Shown here: piece by piece, positions 14,671-23,659 of the stretch
Numbering within the stretch: position 1 is the first letter of the stretch
How the letters are laid out: every line of letters begins with the position of its first letter
Origin: JALZDI01 sp965653225
GTDB lineage: Bacteria; Actinomycetota; Actinomycetes; Propionibacteriales; Nocardioidaceae
Direction of reading: 5' to 3'
DNA length: 45,330 bases
Assembly: GCA_965653225.1 (NCBI GenBank)
Contig: CBFGZI010000017.1
Span: 1-45,330 of the forward strand
Notes under the pieces: generated by a model
Database searches by the model: none
The model's input: only the letters and a program-made list of their open reading frames with translations
What the model was told of the DNA's origin: nothing
Translations under genes and position numbers: made by a program

Positions 14671-15861
14671 GTGGCGGGCATCGAGGGCACGGAGAGTACG
14701 CAGAAGGGCCCGGCCGAGCAGGGCGCAGACCTGGAGCTCTCGGGGCTGACCAAGCGGTTCGGTGCCTTCACCGCCGTCGACGCGCTCGACCTGACCGTGT
14801 CCAGCGGCGAGTTCTTCGCACTGCTCGGTCCGTCCGGTTGCGGCAAGACCACCACGCTGCGGATGGTGGCGGGCCTGGAGGAGCCCACCGGCGGCACCAT
14901 CACGCTGGGCGGTGAGGACATCACCCGGCTGCGGCCGTACCGCCGGCCGGTCAACACCGTGTTCCAGAGCTACGCGCTGTTCCCGCACCTCGACATCTTC
15001 GAGAACGTCGCGTTCGGCCTGCGCCGCCGCAAGGTCGACGACATCCGCGGCAAGGTCGAGCAGATGCTCGCGCTGGTCGAGCTGTCCGGCTACGAGCGGC
15101 GCCGGCCCGGGCAGCTCTCCGGCGGGCAGCAGCAGCGGGTCGCGCTGGCCCGCGCGCTGATCAACCGGCCGCAGGTGCTGCTGCTCGACGAGCCGCTCGG
15201 CGCCCTCGACCTCAAGCTGCGCAAGCAGATGCAGCTCGAGCTCAAGCGCATCCAGACCGAGGTCGGCATCACGTTCGTGCACGTCACCCACGACCAGGAG
15301 GAGGCCATGACGATGGCCGACACCATCGCGGTGATGAACGCGGGCGTGATCGAGCAGCTCGGCGCGCCCGCGGAGCTGTACGACTACCCCGCCACGTCCT
15401 ACGTGGCGAACTTCCTCGGCCAGTCCAACCTGGTGCCGGGCAGGGTCGTCGACGGCGTGTCCGACTACCTCGTGGTCGACGTGGCCGGGGAGCGCCTCGG
15501 CGTGCACCGAGACCGCGCGCGCTCGCACAGCGGTGACGTACTCGTCGGCGTGCGCCCGGAGAAGGTGCACCTGACGACGGCCGGCACCGAGGACGGCTCG
15601 GAGAGCAACCTGCTCAGCGGCGGAACAGTGAGCGACGTCAGCTACACCGGCACGAGCACGCAGTACCTCGTGCGGCTGCGCTCCGGCCAGGAGCTGACCG
15701 TGTTCGAGCAGAACACCGGCGCGCGCTCCCCGATGACCGCCGGTGCCGAGGTCGACCTGCGCTGGGCGCGCCGGCACACGTTCGCGCTCGACGGCAGCCA
15801 GGACATCCACGCCGGCGACCAGACCTACAACGGGTCGCAGGCCGTCGGGGCGGCCCCGTGA
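14671..15861 (+). CDS. potA: Spermidine/putrescine-type ABC transporter ATPase
   Basis: ATP-binding subunit of the PotABCD importer, 396 residues. Walker A GPSGCGKT (53-60), Q-loop FQSYALFPH, signature LSGGQ (149-153), Walker B VLLLDEP (169-175), D-loop GALD and the H-loop His in HVTHDQEEA are all intact. A TOBE-type C-terminal domain follows from about 270 (GVRPEKVHL). The GTG start follows potD by 3 bp, and the end overlaps potB by 4 bp (GTGA), giving translational coupling. Confidence 0.95.
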   Translation: MAGIEGTESTQKGPAEQGADLELSGLTKRFGAFTAVDALDLTVSSGEFFALLGPSGCGKTTTLRMVAGLEEPTGGTITLGGEDITRLRPYRRPVNTVFQSYALFPHLDIFENVAFGLRRRKVDDIRGKVEQMLALVELSGYERRRPGQLSGGQQQRVALARALINRPQVLLLDEPLGALDLKLRKQMQLELKRIQTEVGITFVHVTHDQEEAMTMADTIAVMNAGVIEQLGAPAELYDYPATSYVANFLGQSNLVPGRVVDGVSDYLVVDVAGERLGVHRDRARSHSGDVLVGVRPEKVHLTTAGTEDGSESNLLSGGTVSDVSYTGTSTQYLVRLRSGQELTVFEQNTGARSPMTAGAEVDLRWARRHTFALDGSQDIHAGDQTYNGSQAVGAAP

Positions 15862-16760
15862 GTGTCATCGGCCGCCCCGGGGCGGGGGCCGCCGAGGACG
15901 CGCCGGAGCGGCGACGGCGGTCGTCGCGCCTGGGCTACCTGCTCCTGCTGCCCGGTGTCGCGTGGCTGCTGCTGTTCTTCGCCGGCCCGACGGTGCAGCT
16001 GGTGGCCACCTCGCTGTACGACCCGAACGGTTCGCTGGACACCGGCTACGCGATGGTCTGGGAGTTCTCCAACTACCTCACCGCGCTGCAGACGTACGAG
16101 GAGCAGTTCATCCGCGGGATGGTCTACGCCGGCAGCGCGACCGTGCTGGCGCTGCTGCTGGGCTACCCGCTGGCGTACGCGATCGCGTTCAAGGCCGGGC
16201 GCTTCAAGAACGTGATGCTGGTGCTGGTCGTGGCGCCGTTCTTCACCAGCTTCCTGGTGCGCACCCTGGCGTGGAAGTCGATCCTTGCCGACAACGGCTT
16301 CGTGGTGCAGACGATGCAGGCCGTCGGCATCCTCGACCCCAACGGCCGCCTGCTGGCCACGTCGGTCGCGGTGATCGCGGGCCTGACCTACAACTTCCTG
16401 CCGTTCATGGTGCTGCCGCTGTACGCCTCGCTGGAGAAGATCGACCACCGGCTGATCGAGGCCGGCAGCGACCTGTACGCCAGCAGCTTCACCGCGTGGC
16501 GCAAGATCACGTTGCCGCTGTCGATGCCGGGTGTCGTGGCGGGCACGTTGCTCACGTTCATCCCCGCGGCCGGCGACTACATCAACACCCAGCTGCTCGG
16601 CAGCCCTGCGCAGTACACCATCGGCAACGTCATCAACAACACGTTCCTGGTGCAGCTGGACTTCCCGATGGCGGCGGCGTGCTCGGTGATCCTGATGGTC
16701 GCGATCGTGGTGCTGGTGATGATCTACGTGCGCCGTACCAGCAGCGAGGAGCTGGTCTGA
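15858..16760 (+). CDS. potB: Polyamine-type ABC transporter permease PotB
   Basis: Membrane permease of the binding-protein-dependent family, 300 residues with about six transmembrane segments (the first is LGYLLLLPGVAWLLLFFAGP). The cytoplasmic EAA loop EAGSDLYASSFTAWRKITLPL contacts the ATPase. The GTG start overlaps the potA stop and the TGA stop overlaps the potC ATG. It pairs with PotC to form the channel. Confidence 0.93.
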   Translation: MSVIGRPGAGAAEDAPERRRRSSRLGYLLLLPGVAWLLLFFAGPTVQLVATSLYDPNGSLDTGYAMVWEFSNYLTALQTYEEQFIRGMVYAGSATVLALLLGYPLAYAIAFKAGRFKNVMLVLVVAPFFTSFLVRTLAWKSILADNGFVVQTMQAVGILDPNGRLLATSVAVIAGLTYNFLPFMVLPLYASLEKIDHRLIEAGSDLYASSFTAWRKITLPLSMPGVVAGTLLTFIPAAGDYINTQLLGSPAQYTIGNVINNTFLVQLDFPMAAACSVILMVAIVVLVMIYVRRTSSEELV

Positions 16761-17605
16761 TGGCCACGCAGACGGTCGCCGCGCCGAGGGCTCAGCAGAG
16801 CACGGTGCTCAACCGGGCCGGCCGGTGGGTCGGCGAGCACCTCGTCCTGTTCCTCGGCCTGCTGACGATGTTCTACCTGCTGCTGCCGATCGCGTTCGTC
16901 GTGCTGATGTCGTTCAACGACCCGGTCTCGCGGCTCGCGTACGAGTACCAGGGGTTCACCTGGGACAACTGGCTCGACCCGTGCGGTCCCGCCGGCATGT
17001 GCAGCGCGGTGGTGAAGAGCCTGCAGATCGGCATGTTGGCCACGATCGGTGCGACGATCCTGGGCACGCTGATGGCGTTCGCGCTGGTGCGGCACCGCTT
17101 CCGCGGCCGGTCGACGACCAACATCCTGATCTTCCTGCCGATGGCCACGCCCGAGGTGGTGATGGGGTCGTCGCTGCTGGCGCTGTTCACCGCGGCGGGG
17201 CTGGCCGGCCAGCTTGGCTTCTGGTCGATCCTGGTCGCCCACATCATGTTCTGCCTGTCGTTCGTCGTGGTCACCGTGAAGGCGCGGCTGCAGGGGCTCG
17301 ACGCCAGTCTCGAGCAGGCGGCGATGGACCTCTACGCCAACGAGTGGCAGGCGTTCTGGCGGGTGACGTTCCCGCTGGTGTTCCCCGGCATCCTGGCCGC
17401 CGCGCTGCTGTCGTTCTCGCTGTCGTTCGACGACTTCATCATCACCAACTTCAACCACGGCAACACGATCACGTTCCCGATGTACGTGTGGGGCGCCGCG
17501 CAGCGGGGCATCCCGCCGCAGGTCAACGTCGTGGGCACGGTGATGTTCCTGCTCGCGCTGCTGCTGGTGCTCGGCAGCGGGCTGTTCCGCCGTCGCCACG
17601 TCTGA
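16760..17605 (+). CDS. potC: Polyamine-type ABC transporter permease PotC
   Basis: Second permease, 281 residues, about six transmembrane segments. The EAA loop is QAAMDLYANEWQAFWRVTFPL. SFDDFIITNFNHG is characteristic of PotC. The ATG at 16760 overlaps the potB stop (TGATG). It is the last gene of potDABC; a repeat copy in reverse orientation follows 15 bp after the stop. Confidence 0.93.
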   Translation: MATQTVAAPRAQQSTVLNRAGRWVGEHLVLFLGLLTMFYLLLPIAFVVLMSFNDPVSRLAYEYQGFTWDNWLDPCGPAGMCSAVVKSLQIGMLATIGATILGTLMAFALVRHRFRGRSTTNILIFLPMATPEVVMGSSLLALFTAAGLAGQLGFWSILVAHIMFCLSFVVVTVKARLQGLDASLEQAAMDLYANEWQAFWRVTFPLVFPGILAAALLSFSLSFDDFIITNFNHGNTITFPMYVWGAAQRGIPPQVNVVGTVMFLLALLLVLGSGLFRRRHV

Positions 17606-17620
17606 CACCGTTCGGGGCTC

Positions 17621-17710
17621 GGGCCCGGACCACAAGCCATGTACCCGGGGGTTGTGGATGCTTTCCTCGGCGCAGGAACCGGGGGAAGGGACCACGCGCC
17701 GAGGGAAGGC
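17621..17710 (-). repeat. Dispersed structured repeat, type A, copy 4 (reverse)
   Basis: Read on the minus strand it aligns with copies 1 and 3. CCGAGGAAA is opposite the weaker arm CCCCGG, giving 5 of 6 pairs. The end module has GGCTTGTGG (given strand CCACAAGCC, 17630-17638) opposite CCACAACCC (17649-17657). It lies just after the potC stop, pointing against transcription. Confidence 0.78.
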
Positions 17711-17794
17711 CCCCTGTGCGAGCCCTCAGGGGCCCGCGAACTCGCGCCCCCGGCGAGAAGGACGCCGCGCGTGCGGCCGCCGAAACGCTTTGCA

Positions 17795-17800
17795 CATAAT
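17795..17800 (+). promoter_or_regulatory. -10 element of a probable leaderless transcript
   Basis: CATAAT lies 6 bp before the ATG at 17807, so transcription would begin at the start codon. No Shine-Dalgarno sequence is present. Confidence 0.45.
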
Positions 17801-17806
17801 GGGCAC

Positions 17807-18244
17807 ATGCCACTTCAAGGTGAGTACGAGCCGAGTCCGTCCGACTTCGTCCGCGAGCAGGTCGAGACCTACGAGCGCTCCGGTGGGGCCGAGGGCAACA
17901 CGATGGGGGGCAAGCCCGTCATCATCCTCACCACCTTGGGCGCCAAGTCCGGGAAGGTGCGCAAGACTCCGCTGATGCGGGTCGAGCACGACGGCAGGTA
18001 CGCCGTCGTCGCCTCCATGGGAGGTGCGCCGCAGCACCCCGTCTGGTACCACAACATCGTGGCCAACCCCGCGGTCGAGCTACAGGACGGGCCGAACCGC
18101 CAGGACTACCAGGCGCACGAGGCCACCGGCGACGAGAAGGCGCAGTGGTGGGACCGTGCGGTCGAGGCCTGGCCGGACTACGCCGAGTACCAGAAGAAGA
18201 CCGACCGCGAGATCCCGCTGTTCGTGCTGGAACCGACCAAGTAG
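17807..18244 (+). CDS. F420-dependent nitroreductase/quinone reductase family protein (Ddn-like)
   Basis: A 145-residue protein of the deazaflavin-dependent nitroreductase family (mycobacterial Ddn type), a split-barrel fold binding F420. Family marks are GGKPVIILTTLGAKSGKVRKTPLMRVEHDG and GAPQHPVWYHNIVANPAVELQDG. Members reduce quinones or nitro compounds with F420H2; the native substrate here is unknown. ATG 17807 starts MPLQGEYEPSPSDFV. Longer readings upstream would translate the repeat element and are unlikely. It is convergent with the aminotransferase. Confidence 0.88.
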   Translation: MPLQGEYEPSPSDFVREQVETYERSGGAEGNTMGGKPVIILTTLGAKSGKVRKTPLMRVEHDGRYAVVASMGGAPQHPVWYHNIVANPAVELQDGPNRQDYQAHEATGDEKAQWWDRAVEAWPDYAEYQKKTDREIPLFVLEPTK

Positions 18245-18257
18245 CCACACCTTGATG

Positions 18258-18301
18258 CGTCTGCGATCGTCCGGAGCGAAATCCCCGGGCGACCGCAGAC
18301 G
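18258..18301. terminator. Bidirectional terminator-like hairpin
   Basis: CGTCTGCG (18258-18265) pairs perfectly with CGCAGACG (18294-18301), and the loop can form further GC pairs (GTCC with GGGC). It sits between two convergent genes, 13 bp after one stop and 10 bp after the other. There is no U-run, common in actinobacterial terminators. Confidence 0.55.
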
Positions 18302-18310
18302 AATCGGGTC

Positions 18311-19723
18311 CTAGAGCTTCTGCCAGGCCTGCTCGAGCACGCCGCGCAGGATCTGCTCCATCTCGTCGAAGTGCTCCTGGGTGCAGATCAGCGGCGGCGA
18401 CAGCTGCACCACCGGGTCGCCACGGTCGTCGGCGCGGCAGTACAGGCCGGCCTCCAACAGCGCCTTGGACAGGAACCCGCGGAGCAGCCGGTCGGCCTCG
18501 GCGGAGTCGAACGTGGTCTTGGTGGCTTTGTCCTTCACCAGCTCGATGCCGTAGAAGAACCCGTCGCCGCGCACGTCGCCGACGATGGGCAGGTCGAGCA
18601 GCTTCTCCAGAGTCGCGCGGAACGCGGCCTCGTCGGCGCGCACGTGGTCGTTGATGTGCTCGTTCTCGAAGATGTCGAGGTTGGCCAGCGCGACCGCGGT
18701 GGAGACCGGGTGGCCGCCGAAGGTGTAACCGTGGCCGAACATCGCGCCCTGGGCCAGGAACGGCTCCATCAGCGCGTCGGTGGCGATCATCGCGCCGAGG
18801 GGGGAGTAGCCCGAGGTCAGTCCCTTCGCGCAGGTGATCATGTCGGGGGTGTATCCGTAGCGCTCCGAGCCGAACATGTGGCCCAGACGCCCGAACGCGC
18901 AGATCACCTCGTCGCTGACCAGCAGCACGTCGTACTGGTCGCAGATCTCGCGCACCCGCGCGAAGTAGCCGGGCGGCGGCGGGAAGCAGCCGCCGGCGTT
19001 CTGCACCGGCTCGAGGAACACCGCGGCGACGGTCTCGGGGCCCTCGTTCTCGATCGCGACCGCGATCTGGTCGGCCGCCCAGCGGCCGAACGCCTCGGGG
19101 TCGTCGCCGTGCACCGGGGCACGGTAGATGTTGGTGTTAGGCACCCGGAACGTCGACGGGACCAGCGGCTCGAACGGCGCCTTCAGGCCCGGCAGCCCGG
19201 TGATGGACAAGGCTCCCTGGGTGGTGCCGTGGTAGGCGATGGCGCGGCTGATCACCTTGTGCTTCATCGGCCGGCCAGTCATCTTGAAGTACTGCTTGGC
19301 CAGCTTCCACGCGGTCTCGACGGCCTCGCCGCCACCGCTGGTGAAGAAGATCCGGTTGAGGTCGCCGGGTGCATAGCCGGCGAGGCGCTCGGCGAGCTCG
19401 ATCGCGTTGGGGTGGGCGTAGGACCAGATCGGGAAGTACGCGATCTCCTTGGCCTGCGCGGCGGCGGCCTCGGCCAGCTCCACGCGGCCGTGCCCGAGCT
19501 GGCTGGTGAACAGGCCGGCCAGCCCGTCGAGGTAGCGCTTGCCCTGCGCGTCGTAGATGTAGGGCCCCTCGCCCCGCACGATCACCGGCACCTCGTTGTC
19601 GGGCAGGTAGTCGCCCATCTGGGTGAAGTGCATCCACAGGTGCTCGCGCGCGGACTTCTGCATGGTCTCGTAGTCCATCGCGGGCCGGGGTCCGGGAGTG
19701 CCTTGCGGCTCGCCGAGCGTCAT
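18311..19723 (-). CDS. Class III PLP-dependent aminotransferase (putrescine/omega-amino-acid type)
   Basis: PLP aminotransferase of the ornithine/GABA/putrescine class, 470 residues. The PLP Lys is K300 in TCAKGLTSGYSPLGA. The cofactor Asp lies in VLLVSDEVICAFGR, and phosphate contacts in FFTSGGGEAVETAWK. The long N-terminus, HTTQGALSITGLPGLKAPF-like core and C-terminal LSPPLICTQEHFDEME resemble putrescine-pyruvate (SpuC) or beta-alanine-pyruvate transaminases. With the pot operon and the oxidoreductase it suggests polyamine or diamine breakdown. ATG 19723 was chosen because GAGGGA lies about 10 nt upstream; in-frame ATG 19738 and TTG 19756 are alternatives. Exact substrate is uncertain. Confidence 0.85.
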   Translation of the reverse strand: MTLGEPQGTPGPRPAMDYETMQKSAREHLWMHFTQMGDYLPDNEVPVIVRGEGPYIYDAQGKRYLDGLAGLFTSQLGHGRVELAEAAAAQAKEIAYFPIWSYAHPNAIELAERLAGYAPGDLNRIFFTSGGGEAVETAWKLAKQYFKMTGRPMKHKVISRAIAYHGTTQGALSITGLPGLKAPFEPLVPSTFRVPNTNIYRAPVHGDDPEAFGRWAADQIAVAIENEGPETVAAVFLEPVQNAGGCFPPPPGYFARVREICDQYDVLLVSDEVICAFGRLGHMFGSERYGYTPDMITCAKGLTSGYSPLGAMIATDALMEPFLAQGAMFGHGYTFGGHPVSTAVALANLDIFENEHINDHVRADEAAFRATLEKLLDLPIVGDVRGDGFFYGIELVKDKATKTTFDSAEADRLLRGFLSKALLEAGLYCRADDRGDPVVQLSPPLICTQEHFDEMEQILRGVLEQAWQKL

Positions 19724-19816
19724 GGGTCTTTCCCTCATCGGTCGGGGTCGTGCCAAAAGGACGCGACGACCGCGTCCTCATCCCCACTCTCTCAGGTGCA
19801 ACCGGACCATAGCAAG

Positions 19817-19889
19817 GGATTTCGTCGGCAAGACGTACTGGAATGGAGCATTACGGCGGTGTAGCCGTGAGGATCTACGAAATCCGTAG
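19817..19889. promoter_or_regulatory. Regulator-site candidates upstream of the aminotransferase
   Basis: GGATTTCGT (19817-19825) and its exact complement ACGAAATCC (19877-19885) form a spaced inverted pair. The second lies within the palindrome CTACG (19875-19879) AAATC CGTAG (19885-19889). AATCCGTAG (19881-19889) also occurs in the asnC-potD operator. The sites are 94-167 bp upstream of the start. Confidence 0.45.
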
Positions 19890-19912
19890 TTCTCATGCCG
19901 TATTGAACGGGT

Positions 19913-20776
19913 TCAGTCGACCCGGAAGGCGCCGTACCCGACGACCCGCGCGCGTCCGCCCGCGGTGTCGGCGGAGGTGCGCAGGTCTAGGAGGCCGACC
20001 GTGCGGTCGTGCCGGTTCGCCCACGCCAGCAGGCCACGCAGCGGTACGGCGCCACAGGCGTCGCGCGAGCCGATGGCCGCGGGGTCACGGCCTACGACCG
20101 CCTCGGCCGTGGCACGGTCGCGCCGTGCCGCGGTGGCGGCGTCGAGGTAGTGCGACAGGTCGGTGCTGACCACCAGCAGCGTCGTCGGGACACGCCGGTC
20201 GCCGTCGCGTGCCCTGTCCTCGTGGGCATCGCCGACCGCGAGGGCCTCGAGAACGTCGGCGACCTCCTCGGGTGCCGCACCACCGGCCACCACCGGGACG
20301 ACCGTGACCTCGGGGTCGAGCAGCCGCTGCAGGAACGGCAGCTGCACCTCCAGGGAGTGCTCCTCGGCGTGCGGTCCGTCGCCCACAGCCACGCCCGGGA
20401 AGGAGGCGGCCAGCTCCAGGCAGGCCGCCACGTCGACCTGCGCCACGCCCAGGGGAGTGGCGAACCCCGCGGCGGCGGGCACCGCCATCCCGCGCACCGG
20501 CGTGAAGTGCGAGGGGCCCAGCAGCACCACCCGTTCCACCGACGCCATGTGCGTGCGCAGCTGCGCGAACGCCGTCGCCGCCACCGGGCCGGAGTAGTCG
20601 AAGCCGGCGTGCGGAGCGACCAGCGCCACCGGTGCGGCGCCGCCGGCGCCGGGGATGCCGTCGGGGTCCGCGCGGTCGAGCAGGTCGTCGACGGTGCGCG
20701 CGAGCCGTTGCGGGTCGGCGTCGTAGAAGGTGCCGGCGACCGCGGGCGGGCGGACGGCGAGGCCGGTGCCGCTCAC
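19913..20776 (-). CDS. amrB: Memo family protein (AmmeMemoRadiSam system protein B)
   Basis: A 287-residue Memo-like protein. The putative metal or active-site residues of the family are kept: H56 (APHAGF), H90 (LGPSHF), D206 and H209 (STDLSHY), and C241 (DACGA). EEHSLEVQLPFLQ is the central family signature. The human homologue MEMO1 is a copper/iron-linked signalling protein; the bacterial role is unknown. The GTG start overlaps the upstream radical SAM stop (GTGA), so the two are coupled. The frequent third partner, AMMECR1, is not next to it; the aminotransferase follows instead. Confidence 0.88.
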   Translation of the reverse strand: MSGTGLAVRPPAVAGTFYDADPQRLARTVDDLLDRADPDGIPGAGGAAPVALVAPHAGFDYSGPVAATAFAQLRTHMASVERVVLLGPSHFTPVRGMAVPAAAGFATPLGVAQVDVAACLELAASFPGVAVGDGPHAEEHSLEVQLPFLQRLLDPEVTVVPVVAGGAAPEEVADVLEALAVGDAHEDRARDGDRRVPTTLLVVSTDLSHYLDAATAARRDRATAEAVVGRDPAAIGSRDACGAVPLRGLLAWANRHDRTVGLLDLRTSADTAGGRARVVGYGAFRVD

Positions 20777-21885
20777 CGCACCACCCCGGCGACCGTCAGC
20801 GGTAGCCGGCGGGCGCCCCAGTGGCCGACGGGACCGGCGTAGCGCCCGGGGACCTGGGTGCCGCAGGCGCGGCAGCGGCCGTCGTCGGTCAGGTGGTAGC
20901 GGCGCATCCGGTACCAGTCGCGCACCACCACCGCGGCCCCGCAGCCGGGGCAGTACGTCGTGCCGCCCTCGGCGTCGTGCACGTTGCCGGTGTAGACGTA
21001 GCGCAGGCCGGTGCGCCGGGCGATGTCGCGGGCGCGGGACAGCGTCGAGGGGGGTGTGGGCGGCACGTCGCGCATCTTGTAGTCGGGAGGGAACGCGGTG
21101 AAGTGCAGCGGCACGTCGGGCCCGAGGTTGTCCGCGAGCCACTCCGTCTCCGCAGTGATCTCGGCGTCGGAGTCGTTGCGGCCGGGGATCAGCAGCGTGG
21201 TGATCTCGAGCCACACGTCGGTCTCGTGCCGCAGGTACACGAGCGTGTCCAGCACGTTGTCCAGGTGCGCGGCGCAGGTGCGGTGGTAGAAGGCCTCGGT
21301 GAACGCCTTCAGGTCGACGTTGGCCGCGTCCATGTGGGCGTAGAGCTCGGCGCGCGGCTGCGGGCACATGTAGCCCGCGGTGACGGCGATCGCCTTGATG
21401 CCGCGCTCGTGGCAGGCGTCGGCGACGTCGATGGCGTACTCGGTGAAGATCACCGGGTCGTTGTAGGTGAACGCGACGCTGCGGCAGCCGGTGTGCTCGG
21501 CCAGCTCGGCGAGCGCCTGCGGCGACGCCGCGTCGGTGAGCGAGTCGATCTCGCGAGACTTGGAAATATCCCAGTTCTGGCAGAACCGGCATGCCAAATT
21601 GCAGCCCGCGGTCCCGAACGACAGCACCGCGCTGCCGGGCAGGAAGTGGTTCAGCGGCTTCTTCTCGACCGGGTCGACGCAGAACCCGCTGGACCGGCCG
21701 TACGACGTGAGCACGACCTGGTCGTCGACGCGCGCACGCACGAAGCACAGCCCGCGCTGGCCTTCGTGCAGCCGGCACGCCCGCGGGCACACGTCGCACT
21801 GCACCCGCCCGTCGTCGAGCCGGTGCCACCACCGGGTCGGGACGGTGAACGGGTCGTCCAGGCTGATCTCGGCGTCGTGCGTCAT
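20773..21885 (-). CDS. amrS: AmmeMemoRadiSam system radical SAM enzyme
   Basis: Radical SAM protein, 370 residues, resembling pyruvate-formate-lyase-activating enzymes. The cluster motif is CNLACRFC (C95, C99, C102). An N-terminal Cys cluster (C30, C33, C37, C47, in CDVCPRACRLHEGQRGLC) and a C-terminal zinc-ribbon-like pair (CPGCG, CRACG) suggest further metal sites. FCQNWDISK and TYNDPVIFTEYA are typical of this subfamily. The reaction is not known. The ATG at 21885 starts MTHDAEISL. It is divergent from the amidohydrolase and overlaps the Memo gene by 4 bp. Confidence 0.9.
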   Translation of the reverse strand: MTHDAEISLDDPFTVPTRWWHRLDDGRVQCDVCPRACRLHEGQRGLCFVRARVDDQVVLTSYGRSSGFCVDPVEKKPLNHFLPGSAVLSFGTAGCNLACRFCQNWDISKSREIDSLTDAASPQALAELAEHTGCRSVAFTYNDPVIFTEYAIDVADACHERGIKAIAVTAGYMCPQPRAELYAHMDAANVDLKAFTEAFYHRTCAAHLDNVLDTLVYLRHETDVWLEITTLLIPGRNDSDAEITAETEWLADNLGPDVPLHFTAFPPDYKMRDVPPTPPSTLSRARDIARRTGLRYVYTGNVHDAEGGTTYCPGCGAAVVVRDWYRMRRYHLTDDGRCRACGTQVPGRYAGPVGHWGARRLPLTVAGVVR

Positions 21886-21981
21886 CGTGGTCGGTCCCGT
21901 GCGCCGAGTCCCACCGTACGCCGGGATGCCTTGGGGTGGACGGCATCATGAGCGGTGATCACGCACGGGAGAAGGAGGCAC

Positions 21982-23625
21982 GTGAGCGAGCACGCCGACC
22001 TGCTGTTCACCGGCGGGCCCGTCTTCGCAGTGAGCCGCGACCACCTCGAGCCGTCGGCGGTCGCGGTCCGCGGTGGCCGTGTGGTCGCCGTCGGCCAGGA
22101 CGCGCACGACGCCAAGGGTCCGGCCACGACCCTGGTCGACCTCGACGGCGGCCTGCTGGTGCCCGGCTTCACCGACGCCCATGTGCACGCCGTGCAGGGA
22201 GGCCTGGAGCGGCTGCACTGCGACCTGACGCCGGCGACCGACCGCGACGACTGCCTGCGGCTGGTCCGGGAGTACGCCGAGCGCCACCGCGACGCCGAGT
22301 GGGTCACCGGCGGCGGCTGGAACCAGACCTACTTCCCCAACGGGGTGCCCAGCGCCGGTGACCTCGACGCTGCGGTGGGCGACCGGCCGGTGTTCCTGCC
22401 CAGCGCGTCGCACCACGACGCCTGGGTGAGCACGCGGGCCCTCCAGCTGGCCGGGATCGACGCCGAGACGCCCGACCCGCCGGACGGGCGGATCGCCCGG
22501 GACGCCCGAGGCGCACCGACCGGAGCCCTGCACGAGGGCGCGATGAACCTGGTCTCCCGGCTGGTGCCGCCCACCTCGGCCGATGAGTACGCGCAGGCGC
22601 TGCAGGTCGCCCAGCAGTACCTGCACTCGCTGGGCATCACCGGCTGGCAGGACGCGATCCTCGGCCGCTACGCCAACATCGAGGACGTCGGGCCCGTCTA
22701 CCTGCAGGCCGGGCGGCAGGGCACGCTCACGGCCCGCGTCGTCGGCGCGCTGTGGTGGGACCGGAGCCGTGGGGCCGAGCAGATCCCCGAGCTGCTCGAG
22801 CGCCGCGACACCCTGCGAGCGGGGAGGTTCCGGGCGACCAGCGTCAAGATCATGCAGGACGGCGTGCCGGAGAACGGCAGCGCCGCGATGATCGACCCCT
22901 ACCTCGACGGAGACGGCCGCCCCGGCTCCCGCCGCGGGCACTCCTACGTCGAGCCGCAGGCGTTGTGCGAGTACGTCACCGCGCTGGACGCTCACGGCTT
23001 CCAGGTGCACGTGCACGCCATCGGCGACCGTGCCGTGCGCGAGACGCTGGACGCGTTCGAGGCAGCCGGGGCGGCGAACGGGCGCACCGACCACCGCCAC
23101 CACATCGCGCACATCCAGGTGGTGCACCCGAGCGACGTCGGCCGGTTCGCCGCGCTCGGGGTCACCGCCAACATGCAGCCGCTGTGGGCGACCTACGAGC
23201 CGCAGATGGTCGACCTCACCATCCCCGTGATCGGCGAGGAGCGGGCCGCCTGGCAGTACCCCTTCGGCGGCCTGGCCCGGTCCGGCGCCAGCCTGGCCGC
23301 CGGGTCGGACTGGCCGGTGTCGAGTCCCGACCCGATGGCCGGGATCCACGTCGCGGTCAACCGCCGCAGGCCGGAGACGGTCGGCGTGCCCGAGGACCGG
23401 CCCTTCCTGCCCGACCAGGCGCTCGACCTGGCCGACGCCCTGACCGCGTACACGCGGGGGAGCGCGTTCGTGAACCACCTCGACGACGGCGGCCGCATCG
23501 CCGTCGGGGCGCTGGCCGACCTCGCCGTGCTCGACCGCAACCCGTTCGCCGGCCCGCCCGAGGCGATCGGGGAGGCGCACGTGACGGCCACCTACGTCGA
23601 GGGCGCCGAGGTATTCCGCCGGTGA
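21982..23625 (+). CDS. Amidohydrolase family 3 (YtcJ-like) protein
   Basis: Metal-dependent hydrolase of the amidohydrolase_3/YtcJ group, 547 residues. GFTDAHVHA (H67, H69) is the first metal motif. VHVHAIGDRAVRETLDAFE, HHIAHIQVVHP and AAGSDWPVSSPDPM give the remaining His and Asp ligands. Members act on diverse amides or enol-type substrates, so the substrate cannot be named. GTG 21982 was chosen because GAAGGAGG lies 4 bp upstream. No signal peptide is evident, so it is probably cytosolic. Confidence 0.88.
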   Translation: MSEHADLLFTGGPVFAVSRDHLEPSAVAVRGGRVVAVGQDAHDAKGPATTLVDLDGGLLVPGFTDAHVHAVQGGLERLHCDLTPATDRDDCLRLVREYAERHRDAEWVTGGGWNQTYFPNGVPSAGDLDAAVGDRPVFLPSASHHDAWVSTRALQLAGIDAETPDPPDGRIARDARGAPTGALHEGAMNLVSRLVPPTSADEYAQALQVAQQYLHSLGITGWQDAILGRYANIEDVGPVYLQAGRQGTLTARVVGALWWDRSRGAEQIPELLERRDTLRAGRFRATSVKIMQDGVPENGSAAMIDPYLDGDGRPGSRRGHSYVEPQALCEYVTALDAHGFQVHVHAIGDRAVRETLDAFEAAGAANGRTDHRHHIAHIQVVHPSDVGRFAALGVTANMQPLWATYEPQMVDLTIPVIGEERAAWQYPFGGLARSGASLAAGSDWPVSSPDPMAGIHVAVNRRRPETVGVPEDRPFLPDQALDLADALTAYTRGSAFVNHLDDGGRIAVGALADLAVLDRNPFAGPPEAIGEAHVTATYVEGAEVFRR

Positions 23626-23659
23626 GGCAACCTTCCGGCCGCACCAACCGGTAAGGCAG

